Below, piece after piece: positions 1 through 5,660 of a DNA stretch of 5,660 bases. Position numbers and translations under genes: made by a program. Location: NCBI GenBank assembly GCA_029884275.1, contig JAOUIC010000138.1, positions 1-5,660 on the forward strand, written 5' to 3'. The first letter of the stretch is position 1. Every line of letters begins with the position of its first letter. A model generated the notes under the pieces. It had not been told where the DNA came from, did not search any database, and saw only the letters and a program-made list of their open reading frames with translations. This DNA is from Gemmatimonadota bacterium. GTDB taxonomy: Bacteria; Gemmatimonadota; Gemmatimonadetes; Gemmatimonadales; GWC2-71-9.

Positions 1-3
1 CCT

Positions 4-29
4 TCGGGCCCCCCCTTCGCCGGGCCCGA
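4..29 (-). terminator. weak GC hairpin downstream of the small secreted protein gene
   Basis: Positions 4-11 (TCGGGCCC) and 22-29 (GGGCCCGA) are perfect 8-base inverted arms around a 10-base loop. They lie 36 bases past the stop codon of the minus-strand operon. There is no T-rich tract after the stem on the minus strand, so it does not meet the standard for an intrinsic terminator. It could be a 3'-end stabilising stem or chance in GC-rich DNA. The rest of positions 1-64 shows no coding potential that I can support. Confidence 0.25.
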
Positions 30-64
30 CAGCGGGGTTAGGCCCGACTTCCCCGCTTCCCATC

Positions 65-646
65 CTACTGAATCATCAGGTGCGCCCACGGCTTCCCGGG
101 GTACATCAGCCACGGCTGGTCCGTGAGCGGCAGCATCGAGATGCCGGTGGATTCCTGGGTGGCGTAGGGGACGTACAGCGAGAGCAGCTTGCTGGAGTTC
201 TTGGGCCGCCCCGCCATCGGGTCGAAGTTGAGGCTGTCGGCGTAGAGGGAGTAGAGCGCGGCGGCGCGGGCCGGCATGGTGATGGTGCCGGCGTTGATTT
301 CCGCCAGGCGCGCCGAGTCCACCTCCGACCGCTTGGTGATGCCGGCGGCGCGGAGCTCGCGGCCACGGCGCATGAAGGCCTCGAGCGACTTGTGGTAGCA
401 GTGGGCGGCGTAGCCCTCGATGTCGGGGTTGTCCGTCAGGCAGATCATCTCGTTGGTCCCGGCCCGGAGCTGGACCAGCGGCCCGCCCGCGGTCTTGTAG
501 CCGAGGACCTCGGCGCCGGCCCGCATGCTGTCGGGGAGGGGGAGGACCGCGGCGGCGATCTGCCACGCGACGGTCGGGTTCTGGGCGGCGGCCGGAGAGG
601 CGGCAGACAGGAGGACAAGGGAGGACAGGAGGAGGGGGAGACGCAT
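65..646 (-). CDS. small secreted protein of unknown function, operon partner of a serine hydrolase
   Basis: I do not recognise a named family for this 193-residue protein. Residues 1-21 form a typical Sec signal peptide: MR, then a Leu/Ser/Ala-rich core, then an A-A-A cleavage site before Q22. This leaves a mature protein of about 172 residues with no further membrane segment. There are two cysteines, C69 and C83, which could form a disulfide after export. C83 sits in an H82-C-Y-H85 cluster that could also bind metal or haem, though this is only a possibility. The middle (about 85-130) looks helical and charged. The C-terminus is rich in aromatic residues and proline and ends near PWLMYPGKPWAH, which looks like a conserved signature. 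The gene starts 3 bases after the stop of the upstream hydrolase gene and has a good ribosome binding site inside that gene's last codons, so the two are very likely cotranscribed. The ATG at 646 is chosen for the signal peptide and the ribosome site. The function is unknown; a role next to the hydrolase in the periplasm or outside the cell is inferred from context only. Confidence 0.85.
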   Translation of the reverse strand: MRLPLLLSSLVLLSAASPAAAQNPTVAWQIAAAVLPLPDSMRAGAEVLGYKTAGGPLVQLRAGTNEMICLTDNPDIEGYAAHCYHKSLEAFMRRGRELRAAGITKRSEVDSARLAEINAGTITMPARAAALYSLYADSLNFDPMAGRPKNSSKLLSLYVPYATQESTGISMLPLTDQPWLMYPGKPWAHLMIQ

Positions 647-649
647 CGG

Positions 650-1948
650 TCAGTGTCCTTTGGCTCGGGCTGGTGGAATGAGGGCGGCGTAGACCATCGT
701 GCGAAACTTGCTGGACAGGTCGAGTCCCCGGGCGGGGAGCAGTTGCTGCATCAGGACGACGACGAGTTCCTCGGTGGGATCGACCCAATAGTTGGTGGCG
801 TAGGCGCCGCCCCAGCCGAAGCGTCCCACCGAGCCGTACTCTCCCGCCAATCCGGGGTCTTCCAGCACCTCGAACCCGAGCCCGAATCCCAGTCCCGGGT
901 ACGGATAGCGCGCTCCCACCTGGTCCCTCGTCATCAGCGAGACCGTGGCCGCGGAGAGAATCCGTGCCCCGTCGAGCTCGCCGCCGTTCAGGAGCATCTG
1001 CAGGAAGCGCGCGTAGTCTCCCGCGGTCGACACCAGGCCGGCGCCGCCGCTGAAGTTCTGCCGGGGACCCGCGAGATAGTCTCCCTGGCCCATCGGGCCG
1101 GCGGGAGCGCGCACCAGCCCGCCATCCGGGGTCACGGAGTATACCGCCGTCAACCGGCGGCCGACAGAATCAGGGGGAAAGAACCAGCTGTCGTGCATCC
1201 CAAGCGGTGCGAAGATCCGCTCCCGGAAGAACCGATCCAGCGGCATCCCCGACGCGCGCTCCACGACGCAGCCCAGCACATCGCTGGCATAGCCGTAGAT
1301 CCAGACCTCCTCCGGTTGTGCTGCAAGCGGCAGGGTACCGAGGCGATCCATCGTGGTGCAGACCGGCTCCGCCTTGTCGGCCAGGTACCAGCCGTAGCCG
1401 GCGGCGGGACCGAGTCCGGCCGCGCGATAGTCGTCCTGGATCAGCGATTCGGTGCCGTAGGAAAGGCCCGCGGTCTGGGTCAGCAGGTCGCGGATGGTGA
1501 TCCGGTCGCTGGCGGGCACCAGGACCCGGCCGCTGTCCGTGGTCACCGCCACCCTCATCGAGTCGAAGTTCGGAATGAACCGCGAGACCCGGTCACCCAG
1601 GCGGAGCCGCCCATCCTCGACCAGGATCATCGCGGCGACGCTGGTCACCGCCTTGGTCTGGGAGGCGACGCGGAAGAGTGCGTCGGGGGACATCGCCCGC
1701 GTTGCTTCCCGATCGGCCAGGCCGAAGGCACCGCGCCACGCCACCTGGCCCCGCCGGATGATCAGGGCCACCACCCCGGGCGTTCTGCCCTGGTCGACGT
1801 ATGACTGGAGGAGGGTGTCGATCCGGGCCAGCCGTTCGACGGAGAAACCGAGGGAGGCCGGCCGGCCGGCGGGAAGGCCCTGGGCGGTCAGTCCGGGCGC
1901 AGGGGAGAGCGCCAGCGCGAGGAGAAGGGCCGTAACGCGACGGGGCAT
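650..1948 (-). CDS. secreted serine hydrolase, class C beta-lactamase / EstB-like esterase family (peptidase S12 fold)
   Basis: This 432-residue protein has a Sec signal peptide at about 1-22, with likely cleavage L-T-A before Q23 and no lipobox. It is followed by a full-length beta-lactamase-family domain (Pfam Beta-lactamase, PF00144). The active-site SxxK tetrad is S96-Q-T-K99 within FRVASQTKAVTS; S96 would be the acyl-enzyme nucleophile. The second motif is in WIYGYASDVLG (216-226). Alignment to the EstB-type pattern YSxxxDVLG points to Y218 as the catalytic tyrosine, with Y220 as the alternative. The third motif is GWGG (378-381), the EstB-type replacement of KTG. Other family marks are ITIRDLLTQTAGLSY (150-164) and a GGAGLVSTAGDYARF stretch (301-315). 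Members of this group hydrolyse ester or amide bonds, for example in esters, D-amino-acid peptides or some beta-lactams. The substrate cannot be read from sequence, and true AmpC-type resistance is unlikely given GWGG in place of KTG. The protein should act in the periplasm or outside the cell. It is the first gene of a two-gene operon with the small secreted protein downstream. The ATG at 1948 gives a clean signal peptide, although only a weak GAG lies before it as a ribosome site. Confidence 0.93.
   Translation of the reverse strand: MPRRVTALLLALALSPAPGLTAQGLPAGRPASLGFSVERLARIDTLLQSYVDQGRTPGVVALIIRRGQVAWRGAFGLADREATRAMSPDALFRVASQTKAVTSVAAMILVEDGRLRLGDRVSRFIPNFDSMRVAVTTDSGRVLVPASDRITIRDLLTQTAGLSYGTESLIQDDYRAAGLGPAAGYGWYLADKAEPVCTTMDRLGTLPLAAQPEEVWIYGYASDVLGCVVERASGMPLDRFFRERIFAPLGMHDSWFFPPDSVGRRLTAVYSVTPDGGLVRAPAGPMGQGDYLAGPRQNFSGGAGLVSTAGDYARFLQMLLNGGELDGARILSAATVSLMTRDQVGARYPYPGLGFGLGFEVLEDPGLAGEYGSVGRFGWGGAYATNYWVDPTEELVVVLMQQLLPARGLDLSSKFRTMVYAALIPPARAKGH
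656..661 (-). promoter_or_regulatory. ribosome binding site for the small secreted protein gene
   Basis: On the minus strand, AAAGGA lies 9 bases before the ATG at 646. These six bases are also the Lys and Gly codons just before the final His and stop of the hydrolase gene. Initiation of the small gene is therefore probably coupled to termination of the hydrolase gene. The site also supports the chosen start. Confidence 0.7.
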
Positions 1949-2115
1949 GGTGACTCAGGGCAAGGGAAGCAATGAAGCTATGGCCCGGCGCCGGGCGCCG
2001 CCACCCGCGAAGGGCGGAACCTGTTTCCCCGCCGGATCTTGCGTCCGCTCCCGTTTGGCGCGAAGTTCCAGCGGTTCCCCACCTGAATATTGCGGCACCC
2101 CGTAACCGAGTACCG
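1949..2115. promoter_or_regulatory. divergent intergenic region between hydrolase operon and kinase gene
   Basis: This 167-base stretch should hold the promoters of both divergent units. I see no convincing -35/-10 pair. The only clearly AT-rich patch is CTGAATATTG at 2083-2092, about 24-33 bases before the kinase ATG. It could contain a -10 for the plus strand (for example GAATAT at 2085-2090), but no good -35 lies at the right distance. On the minus strand, a CATAGC-like hexamer near 1974-1985 is the best -10 candidate for the hydrolase, again without a -35. A GC-rich perfect 12-base palindrome lies at 1984-1995 (CCCGGCGCCGGG). The stretch from 1972 is also open in the kinase frame, but its codon use argues that it is noncoding. 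Confidence 0.4.
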
Positions 2116-5073
2116 ATGACCACCGCTGCCCGCGCCTGTCCCGCCTGCCATACCCCGTTGCCCGAGGAGGCGCAGTTCTGCCTCCGTTGCGGCGTGGCCA
2201 CGCCCACCGATCCGGGGGTGCCTCCGCGGACCGCCACCACCGGCATGGTCGAGGTGGCCCAGGTCAAGCAGGCGCTGGCCGGCCGCTACCAGATCGAGCG
2301 GGTGCTGGGCGAGGGCGGCATGGCCACCGTCTACCTGGCGCACGACCAGAAGCACAACCGCAAGGTGGCGGTCAAGGTGATGCGGCCCGAGCTGGCCGCC
2401 ACCCTCGGCGCCGACCGCTTCCTGCGCGAAGTGCAGGTGGCCGCGCAGCTCAACCACCCGCACATCCTCCCCATGCACGACTCCGGCGAGGCCGACGGCG
2501 TCCTCTACTACGTGATGCCGTACGTCGAGGGAGAAACGCTCAAGGAGCACATCGCCAGGCAGGGGCAGCTGTCGGTGAGCGAAACGATGCGGCTGGGGCG
2601 CGAGGTGGCCGAGGCGCTAGCCTACGCGCACACCCGCGGCATCATCCACCGTGACATCAAGCCTGGGAATATCCTGCTGCAGTCGGGGCATGCCCTGGTG
2701 GCGGACTTCGGCATCGCGCGCGCGCTGGGCGACGAGGGCGAGGTGCTCACCAAGACCGGGCTCGCCGTGGGGACGCCGCAGTACATGGCGCCGGAGCAGG
2801 CCACTGGCGAGCGCGAGGTGGACGGCCGGGCCGACATCTACGCGCTGGGCGCGGTGATGTACGAGATGATGGCGGGGGAGCCGCCCTTCACCGGCCCCAA
2901 CGCCCGCGCCATCATCACCCGCAGCCTGACCGAGGAGCCGCGCTCGCTCACCACGTCGCGGGCGGGGTTCCCGGCCGTGGTGAACAGCGCGGTGATGAAG
3001 GCGCTGGCCAAGAGTCCGTCGGATCGCTACGCGAACGCCGGCGAGATGGTCGGGGCGCTCGACCGCGCGGTCGAGGGAACCCGGAGCGGCACCGGCGAGG
3101 TGGCGGTGGCGGCTGGGCCCCCACCGATGCAGGTCTGGGGGATCTTCGCCCTGGGGTGCATGGGGATGCTGGCGCTGGTGTCCGCCATCATACGCCAGTG
3201 GGGCCTGCCGCGGTGGACCATCGGGTTTGCGGTGGCGCTCCTGGCCATCGGCGCCACGGTGCTGGTGCTCACGGGCAGGATGGAGGCGCGACGGCGCGCG
3301 GGGGCGGACACGCCGGGACTGGGGCGCTTCCTCACCTGGCGGTTCGCCACCCTGGGCGGCGTGCTCGCGCTCCTGCTGTGGACCGGCGTGGCCACCGCGC
3401 TGGCGCTGGCCGGGCCCGCCGGTGGCGGCGGCGCCGTCTCCCGGACAGGCGGCAATCACCTGGCCATTCTTCCCTTCGAGAGCCAGGGCGCGGCGGACGA
3501 CGCCTACTTCGCCGACGGGATCGCCGACGAGGTGCGCGGGAAGCTGGCCCGGGTCAACGGGATCACGGTCATCGCCTCGAGCAGCGCCAGCCAGTACAAG
3601 AACTCGGCGAAAACGCCGCAGGAGATCGCGAAGGAACTCGGCGCCGACTACCTGCTGATCGGCAAGGTGCGCTGGGCCGGCGCTGCCGGAGGTACGCGCA
3701 AGGTGCAGGTGGTGCCGGAACTGGTGGACGGGAAGACCGGTGCCACGACCTGGCAGCAGAGCTTCGACACCGATGTGACCGACGTCTTCGAGGTCCAGGC
3801 ACAAATCGCCACCCGCGTGGCCAGCGCCCTCGGAGCCCAGCTCGGCTCGCAGGACCAGCGCCAGCTCGCCGAACGCCCGACGGCCAACGTGGCGGCCTAC
3901 GACCTGTACCTCAAGGGCAAGGCACTCACCAGCGTGGACGCCGGCACCATGCGGCTGGCCGCCAGCTACTTCGAGCAGGCGGTGGCGCTCGACTCCACCT
4001 TTGTGGATGCCTGGGCGGCGCTCTCCCGTTCGCTCACAAGAGTCTTCACCAACGGCAACCGCGATCCCGTGGTCGCGGCGCGATCCCGTGAGGCGATGGA
4101 ACGCGCGATGGCGCTCGACCCGAACGGCCCGGCCGGATACGCCGCCGCGGCGAGATTCTACTCCAGTGTCGTCCTTGACGCGGGCAAAGCGTCGGCGGCG
4201 CTGGAGCGGGCGCTCCGGCTGGCCCCGAACGACGCCGACGTACTCTCGATCGCGGCCGCCGTGGACACTCGCCTAGGGCACACCGAAGCGGCCACGATCA
4301 AGCTCGAGCGGGCGCGCGAAATCGACCCCCGCTCCGGTGCGACCCTCGGGACGCTCCAGCAGGTGTACCTGGTCCAACGGCGATTCACTGACGCCATCGA
4401 CGCCGGCAATGCCGCGATGGCACTCGTGCCGGGTGACATCAACCTCGTCGAGTGGCAATCGATGGCCTACCTTGGCCAAGGGGACCTGAAGGGGGCTCGC
4501 GGAGTGATCCGCGCGGCGATCGACCGCGGAAATGCCGCGCCTGCCGTCGCCGCTTTCTTCGGCGGGTATCAGGAGCTCTCGTGGGTGCTGGAGCCGGCCG
4601 AGCGGGACGTGATGTTCCGCCTGACGCCGGCGGCCTTCGACAACGACCGGGCCTGGTGGGGACAGACGATGGCCACGGCGCACTGGCAGCAGGGGAACAC
4701 CGCCCTGGCCAAGGCGTATGCGGATTCCGCCCTCAAGGCCACGGAGGCCCAACTCGCCGCGTCCCCGGACGATGGCCAGAGTCATGCCCTTCACGGACTG
4801 GTGCTGGCCTATCTGGGGCGCAAGAACGAGGCGATCGCGGAGGGGCAACGGGCGACCTCGCAGACCGAGGCCGGGATCAATGACGTCAATTACAACATGA
4901 TGCAGATGATCCGGATCTATCTCGCCGTGGGGGAGCCGGAGAAAGCGCTGGACGAGCTCGAGGTATTGTTGCGGCGGCCGTACGTGCTGACGCCGGCCTG
5001 GCTTGGGATTGACCCGACGTTTCGGACGCTCAAGGGGAACCCGCGGTTTGAGAGGATGGTGAGGGGGCAATAG
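2116..5073 (+). CDS. transmembrane Ser/Thr protein kinase with N-terminal zinc ribbon, TolB/FlgO-like domain and TPR repeats
   Basis: This 985-residue protein phosphorylates Ser/Thr on unknown targets. Order of domains: a zinc ribbon (C8-x2-C11, C22-x2-C25); a Hanks-type kinase domain at about 58-320; three membrane segments at about 339-359, 367-386 and 410-433; a TolB-N/CadC-like alpha-beta domain at about 447-575; and TPR or TPR-like helical repeats from about 593 to 955. The kinase motifs are intact: glycine loop GEGGMATV (65-72), K87 in VAVKVM, helix-C E105, HRDIKPGN (178-185) with D180 and N185, DFG (197-199), activation segment GTPQYMAPE (219-227) with T212, T214 and T220 as possible phosphosites, D240 in DIYALG, and R304. 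It is therefore predicted to be active. The loop between the second and third membrane segments is strongly basic (R388, R392-R394), so by the positive-inside rule the kinase is cytoplasmic and the TolB/TPR half periplasmic. The TolB-like part shows AILPF (450-454), YFADGIADEV (464-473) and LGADYLLIGKV (508-518). The start at 2116 is preferred over an in-frame ATG at 1972: the first 48 codons after 2116 end in G or C in 42 cases, against 29 of 48 in the extension, and the zinc ribbon normally sits at the N-terminus. The 1972 ATG does have a better ribosome site (AGGGA, 4 bases upstream), so the start is not settled. Confidence 0.93.
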   Translation: MTTAARACPACHTPLPEEAQFCLRCGVATPTDPGVPPRTATTGMVEVAQVKQALAGRYQIERVLGEGGMATVYLAHDQKHNRKVAVKVMRPELAATLGADRFLREVQVAAQLNHPHILPMHDSGEADGVLYYVMPYVEGETLKEHIARQGQLSVSETMRLGREVAEALAYAHTRGIIHRDIKPGNILLQSGHALVADFGIARALGDEGEVLTKTGLAVGTPQYMAPEQATGEREVDGRADIYALGAVMYEMMAGEPPFTGPNARAIITRSLTEEPRSLTTSRAGFPAVVNSAVMKALAKSPSDRYANAGEMVGALDRAVEGTRSGTGEVAVAAGPPPMQVWGIFALGCMGMLALVSAIIRQWGLPRWTIGFAVALLAIGATVLVLTGRMEARRRAGADTPGLGRFLTWRFATLGGVLALLLWTGVATALALAGPAGGGGAVSRTGGNHLAILPFESQGAADDAYFADGIADEVRGKLARVNGITVIASSSASQYKNSAKTPQEIAKELGADYLLIGKVRWAGAAGGTRKVQVVPELVDGKTGATTWQQSFDTDVTDVFEVQAQIATRVASALGAQLGSQDQRQLAERPTANVAAYDLYLKGKALTSVDAGTMRLAASYFEQAVALDSTFVDAWAALSRSLTRVFTNGNRDPVVAARSREAMERAMALDPNGPAGYAAAARFYSSVVLDAGKASAALERALRLAPNDADVLSIAAAVDTRLGHTEAATIKLERAREIDPRSGATLGTLQQVYLVQRRFTDAIDAGNAAMALVPGDINLVEWQSMAYLGQGDLKGARGVIRAAIDRGNAAPAVAAFFGGYQELSWVLEPAERDVMFRLTPAAFDNDRAWWGQTMATAHWQQGNTALAKAYADSALKATEAQLAASPDDGQSHALHGLVLAYLGRKNEAIAEGQRATSQTEAGINDVNYNMMQMIRIYLAVGEPEKALDELEVLLRRPYVLTPAWLGIDPTFRTLKGNPRFERMVRGQ

Positions 5074-5084
5074 GCGGGGCGGCT

Positions 5085-5104
5085 GGGCAGCGGGGCAGCG
5101 GGGC
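5085..5104. repeat. 8-base tandem repeat, 2.5 copies
   Basis: GGGCAGCG occurs at 5085-5092 and 5093-5100, followed by a partial copy GGGC at 5101-5104. It lies in the 46-base gap between the convergent kinase and Ig-repeat genes and runs into the left arm of the terminator hairpin. It is probably slippage-generated and has no function that I can argue for. Confidence 0.6.
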
Positions 5105-5128
5105 CGGAACTTCCGGCCCCTATTTCTT
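5100..5128 (+). terminator. Rho-independent terminator of the kinase gene
   Basis: A perfect inverted repeat has ten-base arms GGGGCCGGAA (5100-5109) and TTCCGGCCCC (5111-5120). It would fold as an 8-9 base-pair GC-rich stem with a 3-5 base loop. It is followed by TATTTCTT (5121-5128). It begins 27 bases after the kinase stop codon. The T-rich tail is at the same time the last codons of the convergent Ig-repeat gene, whose stop (TAG on the minus strand, 5122-5120) touches the stem. On the minus strand the stem has no T tract after it, so termination is predicted to be efficient mainly for the plus strand. Confidence 0.8.
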
Positions 5129-5660
5129 GGCAGTACGCCGCTTGGTCGAGACGGGAGTCTTCGGCGCCGGGGGTGCCGAGGCTTTCACGGTGTGACTCGC
5201 CTTCACCGCCGGTGCGGTGACCGACGCGGTCAGCACCTGGCTCCCCGCCCTTGTTCCCAGCGTCCACTTGGTCCAGACCGCGCCGGACGCATCGCTCACT
5301 CCAGACCGTGGGCTGGCGCTTCCTCCCGAGACAGTGAACCGCACCGTCGCATTCGGCACGGCGTTGCCGAACTGGTCGCGGACCACCATCCGCACTGATT
5401 TCGACAACGGTTTGCCCGCGGTCCCACTGGCCGGCGCCGCCACGAATGCGATCGACCTGGCCCTGCCCGGCTTGGCCGTGGCGGTGGTCACCACGCTGTC
5501 CGTCGTCCCCTCCATCGTCGCGACCGCCCGCACCCCTCCCGCCATCTTCCCCAGCGTCCAGCGCGCGCCCGCACGGCCGGCGCTGTCGGTGCGGACCACC
5601 GAGTCGATCTCGCCGCTGTGCGAGGCAAACCGGATCGGCACGCCGCCGACGCCGTTGCCC
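5120..5660 (-). CDS. C-terminal part of an Ig-like (Big_1/invasin-type) repeat protein, cut by the window edge
   Basis: The frame is open to the right edge and 179 C-terminal residues are visible. An in-frame GTG at 5641 is not a credible start, because the residues before it (GNGVGG) continue the Ig-like motif GN.V.G.P..F. Two repeats are seen: an incomplete one at visible residues 1-62, and a complete one at about 65-158. Both share the pattern GN-V-x-x-V/A-x-V/I-x-F, then D-A/S-G, then WTLG and AG. Compare GARWTLGKMAG (31-41) with TKWTLGTRAG (130-139); the second repeat also has VVRDQFGNAVPNATVRF (92-108). This is the Big_1 bacterial Ig-like fold, common in long secreted or surface adhesin-like proteins. 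After the last repeat comes a 21-residue Ala/Pro/Lys/Arg-rich tail ending KRRTAKK, with no visible anchor or sorting domain. The gene is convergent with the kinase gene. Its N-terminus, including any signal peptide, and its total length are unknown. Confidence 0.85.
   Translation of the reverse strand, partial: GNGVGGVPIRFASHSGEIDSVVRTDSAGRAGARWTLGKMAGGVRAVATMEGTTDSVVTTATAKPGRARSIAFVAAPASGTAGKPLSKSVRMVVRDQFGNAVPNATVRFTVSGGSASPRSGVSDASGAVWTKWTLGTRAGSQVLTASVTAPAVKASHTVKASAPPAPKTPVSTKRRTAKK

Noticed and set aside
80..1804. Long plus-strand open frame (574 codons) opposite the two minus-strand genes
   Set aside because: It is an antisense shadow in GC-rich DNA. It spans both real genes and their junction, its translation is Arg/Gly/His-rich with no domain, and the minus-strand proteins have signal peptides and intact motifs.
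650..1948. Antibiotic-resistance beta-lactamase
   Set aside because: The fold is right, but the KTG triad is replaced by GWGG and the YxN motif is not kept. This fits EstB-like esterases and related peptidases better than AmpC.
1984..1995. Perfect 12-base palindrome CCCGGCGCCGGG as an operator
   Set aside because: A palindrome of this length made only of G and C is expected by chance about once or more in a GC-rich window of this size. There is no second copy and no nearby promoter to anchor it.
2016..2045. Possible ECF-sigma promoter (GGAAC at 2016-2020 with CGTC at 2042-2045)
   Set aside because: The spacing is several bases longer than the usual 15-17 between these elements, so the match is not convincing.
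1593..2267. Minus-strand open frame overlapping the hydrolase start, the intergenic region and the kinase start
   Set aside because: Its product is Arg/Pro/Gly-rich and low in complexity, it covers the 5' ends of two well-supported genes in other frames, and it shows no domain.
2617..3804. 395-codon minus-strand open frame inside the kinase gene
   Set aside because: It is a shadow of the kinase coding strand. It is rich in His, Arg and Gly, with no recognisable motif.
5120..5641. Complete small protein starting at the GTG at 5641
   Set aside because: The frame stays open to the window edge, and the residues upstream of the GTG continue the Ig-like repeat pattern, so the gene is truncated by the window.

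Overview
This is a GC-rich bacterial window with strongly GC-ending codons. It holds three complete genes and one partial gene. A Gemmatimonadota-like (or similar soil) bacterium is the best guess. This rests on the combination of a zinc-ribbon Ser/Thr kinase fused to TolB-like and TPR domains, secreted S12-type serine hydrolases, and large Ig-like repeat proteins. It is an inference from gene style; no marker gene is present to prove it.

Layout. Positions 1-64 are noncoding and carry a small GC hairpin. On the minus strand, a secreted class-C beta-lactamase-family serine hydrolase (1948 down to 650) is followed after 3 bases by a small secreted protein of unknown function (646 down to 65). 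The two almost certainly form an operon. A 167-base divergent intergenic region (1949-2115) separates them from a plus-strand gene (2116-5073). That gene encodes a 985-residue membrane Ser/Thr protein kinase with an N-terminal zinc ribbon, three membrane segments, a TolB/FlgO-like domain and TPR repeats. A clear hairpin plus T-rich terminator follows it (5100-5128). It overlaps the stop codon of a convergent minus-strand gene that runs off the right edge and encodes the C-terminal end of a protein with Big_1/invasin-type Ig-like repeats.

How the parts may work together. The kinase is predicted to have a cytoplasmic catalytic domain and a periplasmic TolB/TPR sensor or scaffold half, so it looks like a one-protein transmembrane signalling device. 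The hydrolase and its small partner both carry signal peptides and should act outside the cytoplasm. A functional link between the kinase and the divergent operon is possible from the shared intergenic region but is not shown by the sequence. I did not find mobile elements, CRISPR arrays, tRNAs or rRNAs. Most of the window looks like ordinary chromosomal content. The least explained item is the small secreted protein coupled to the hydrolase.
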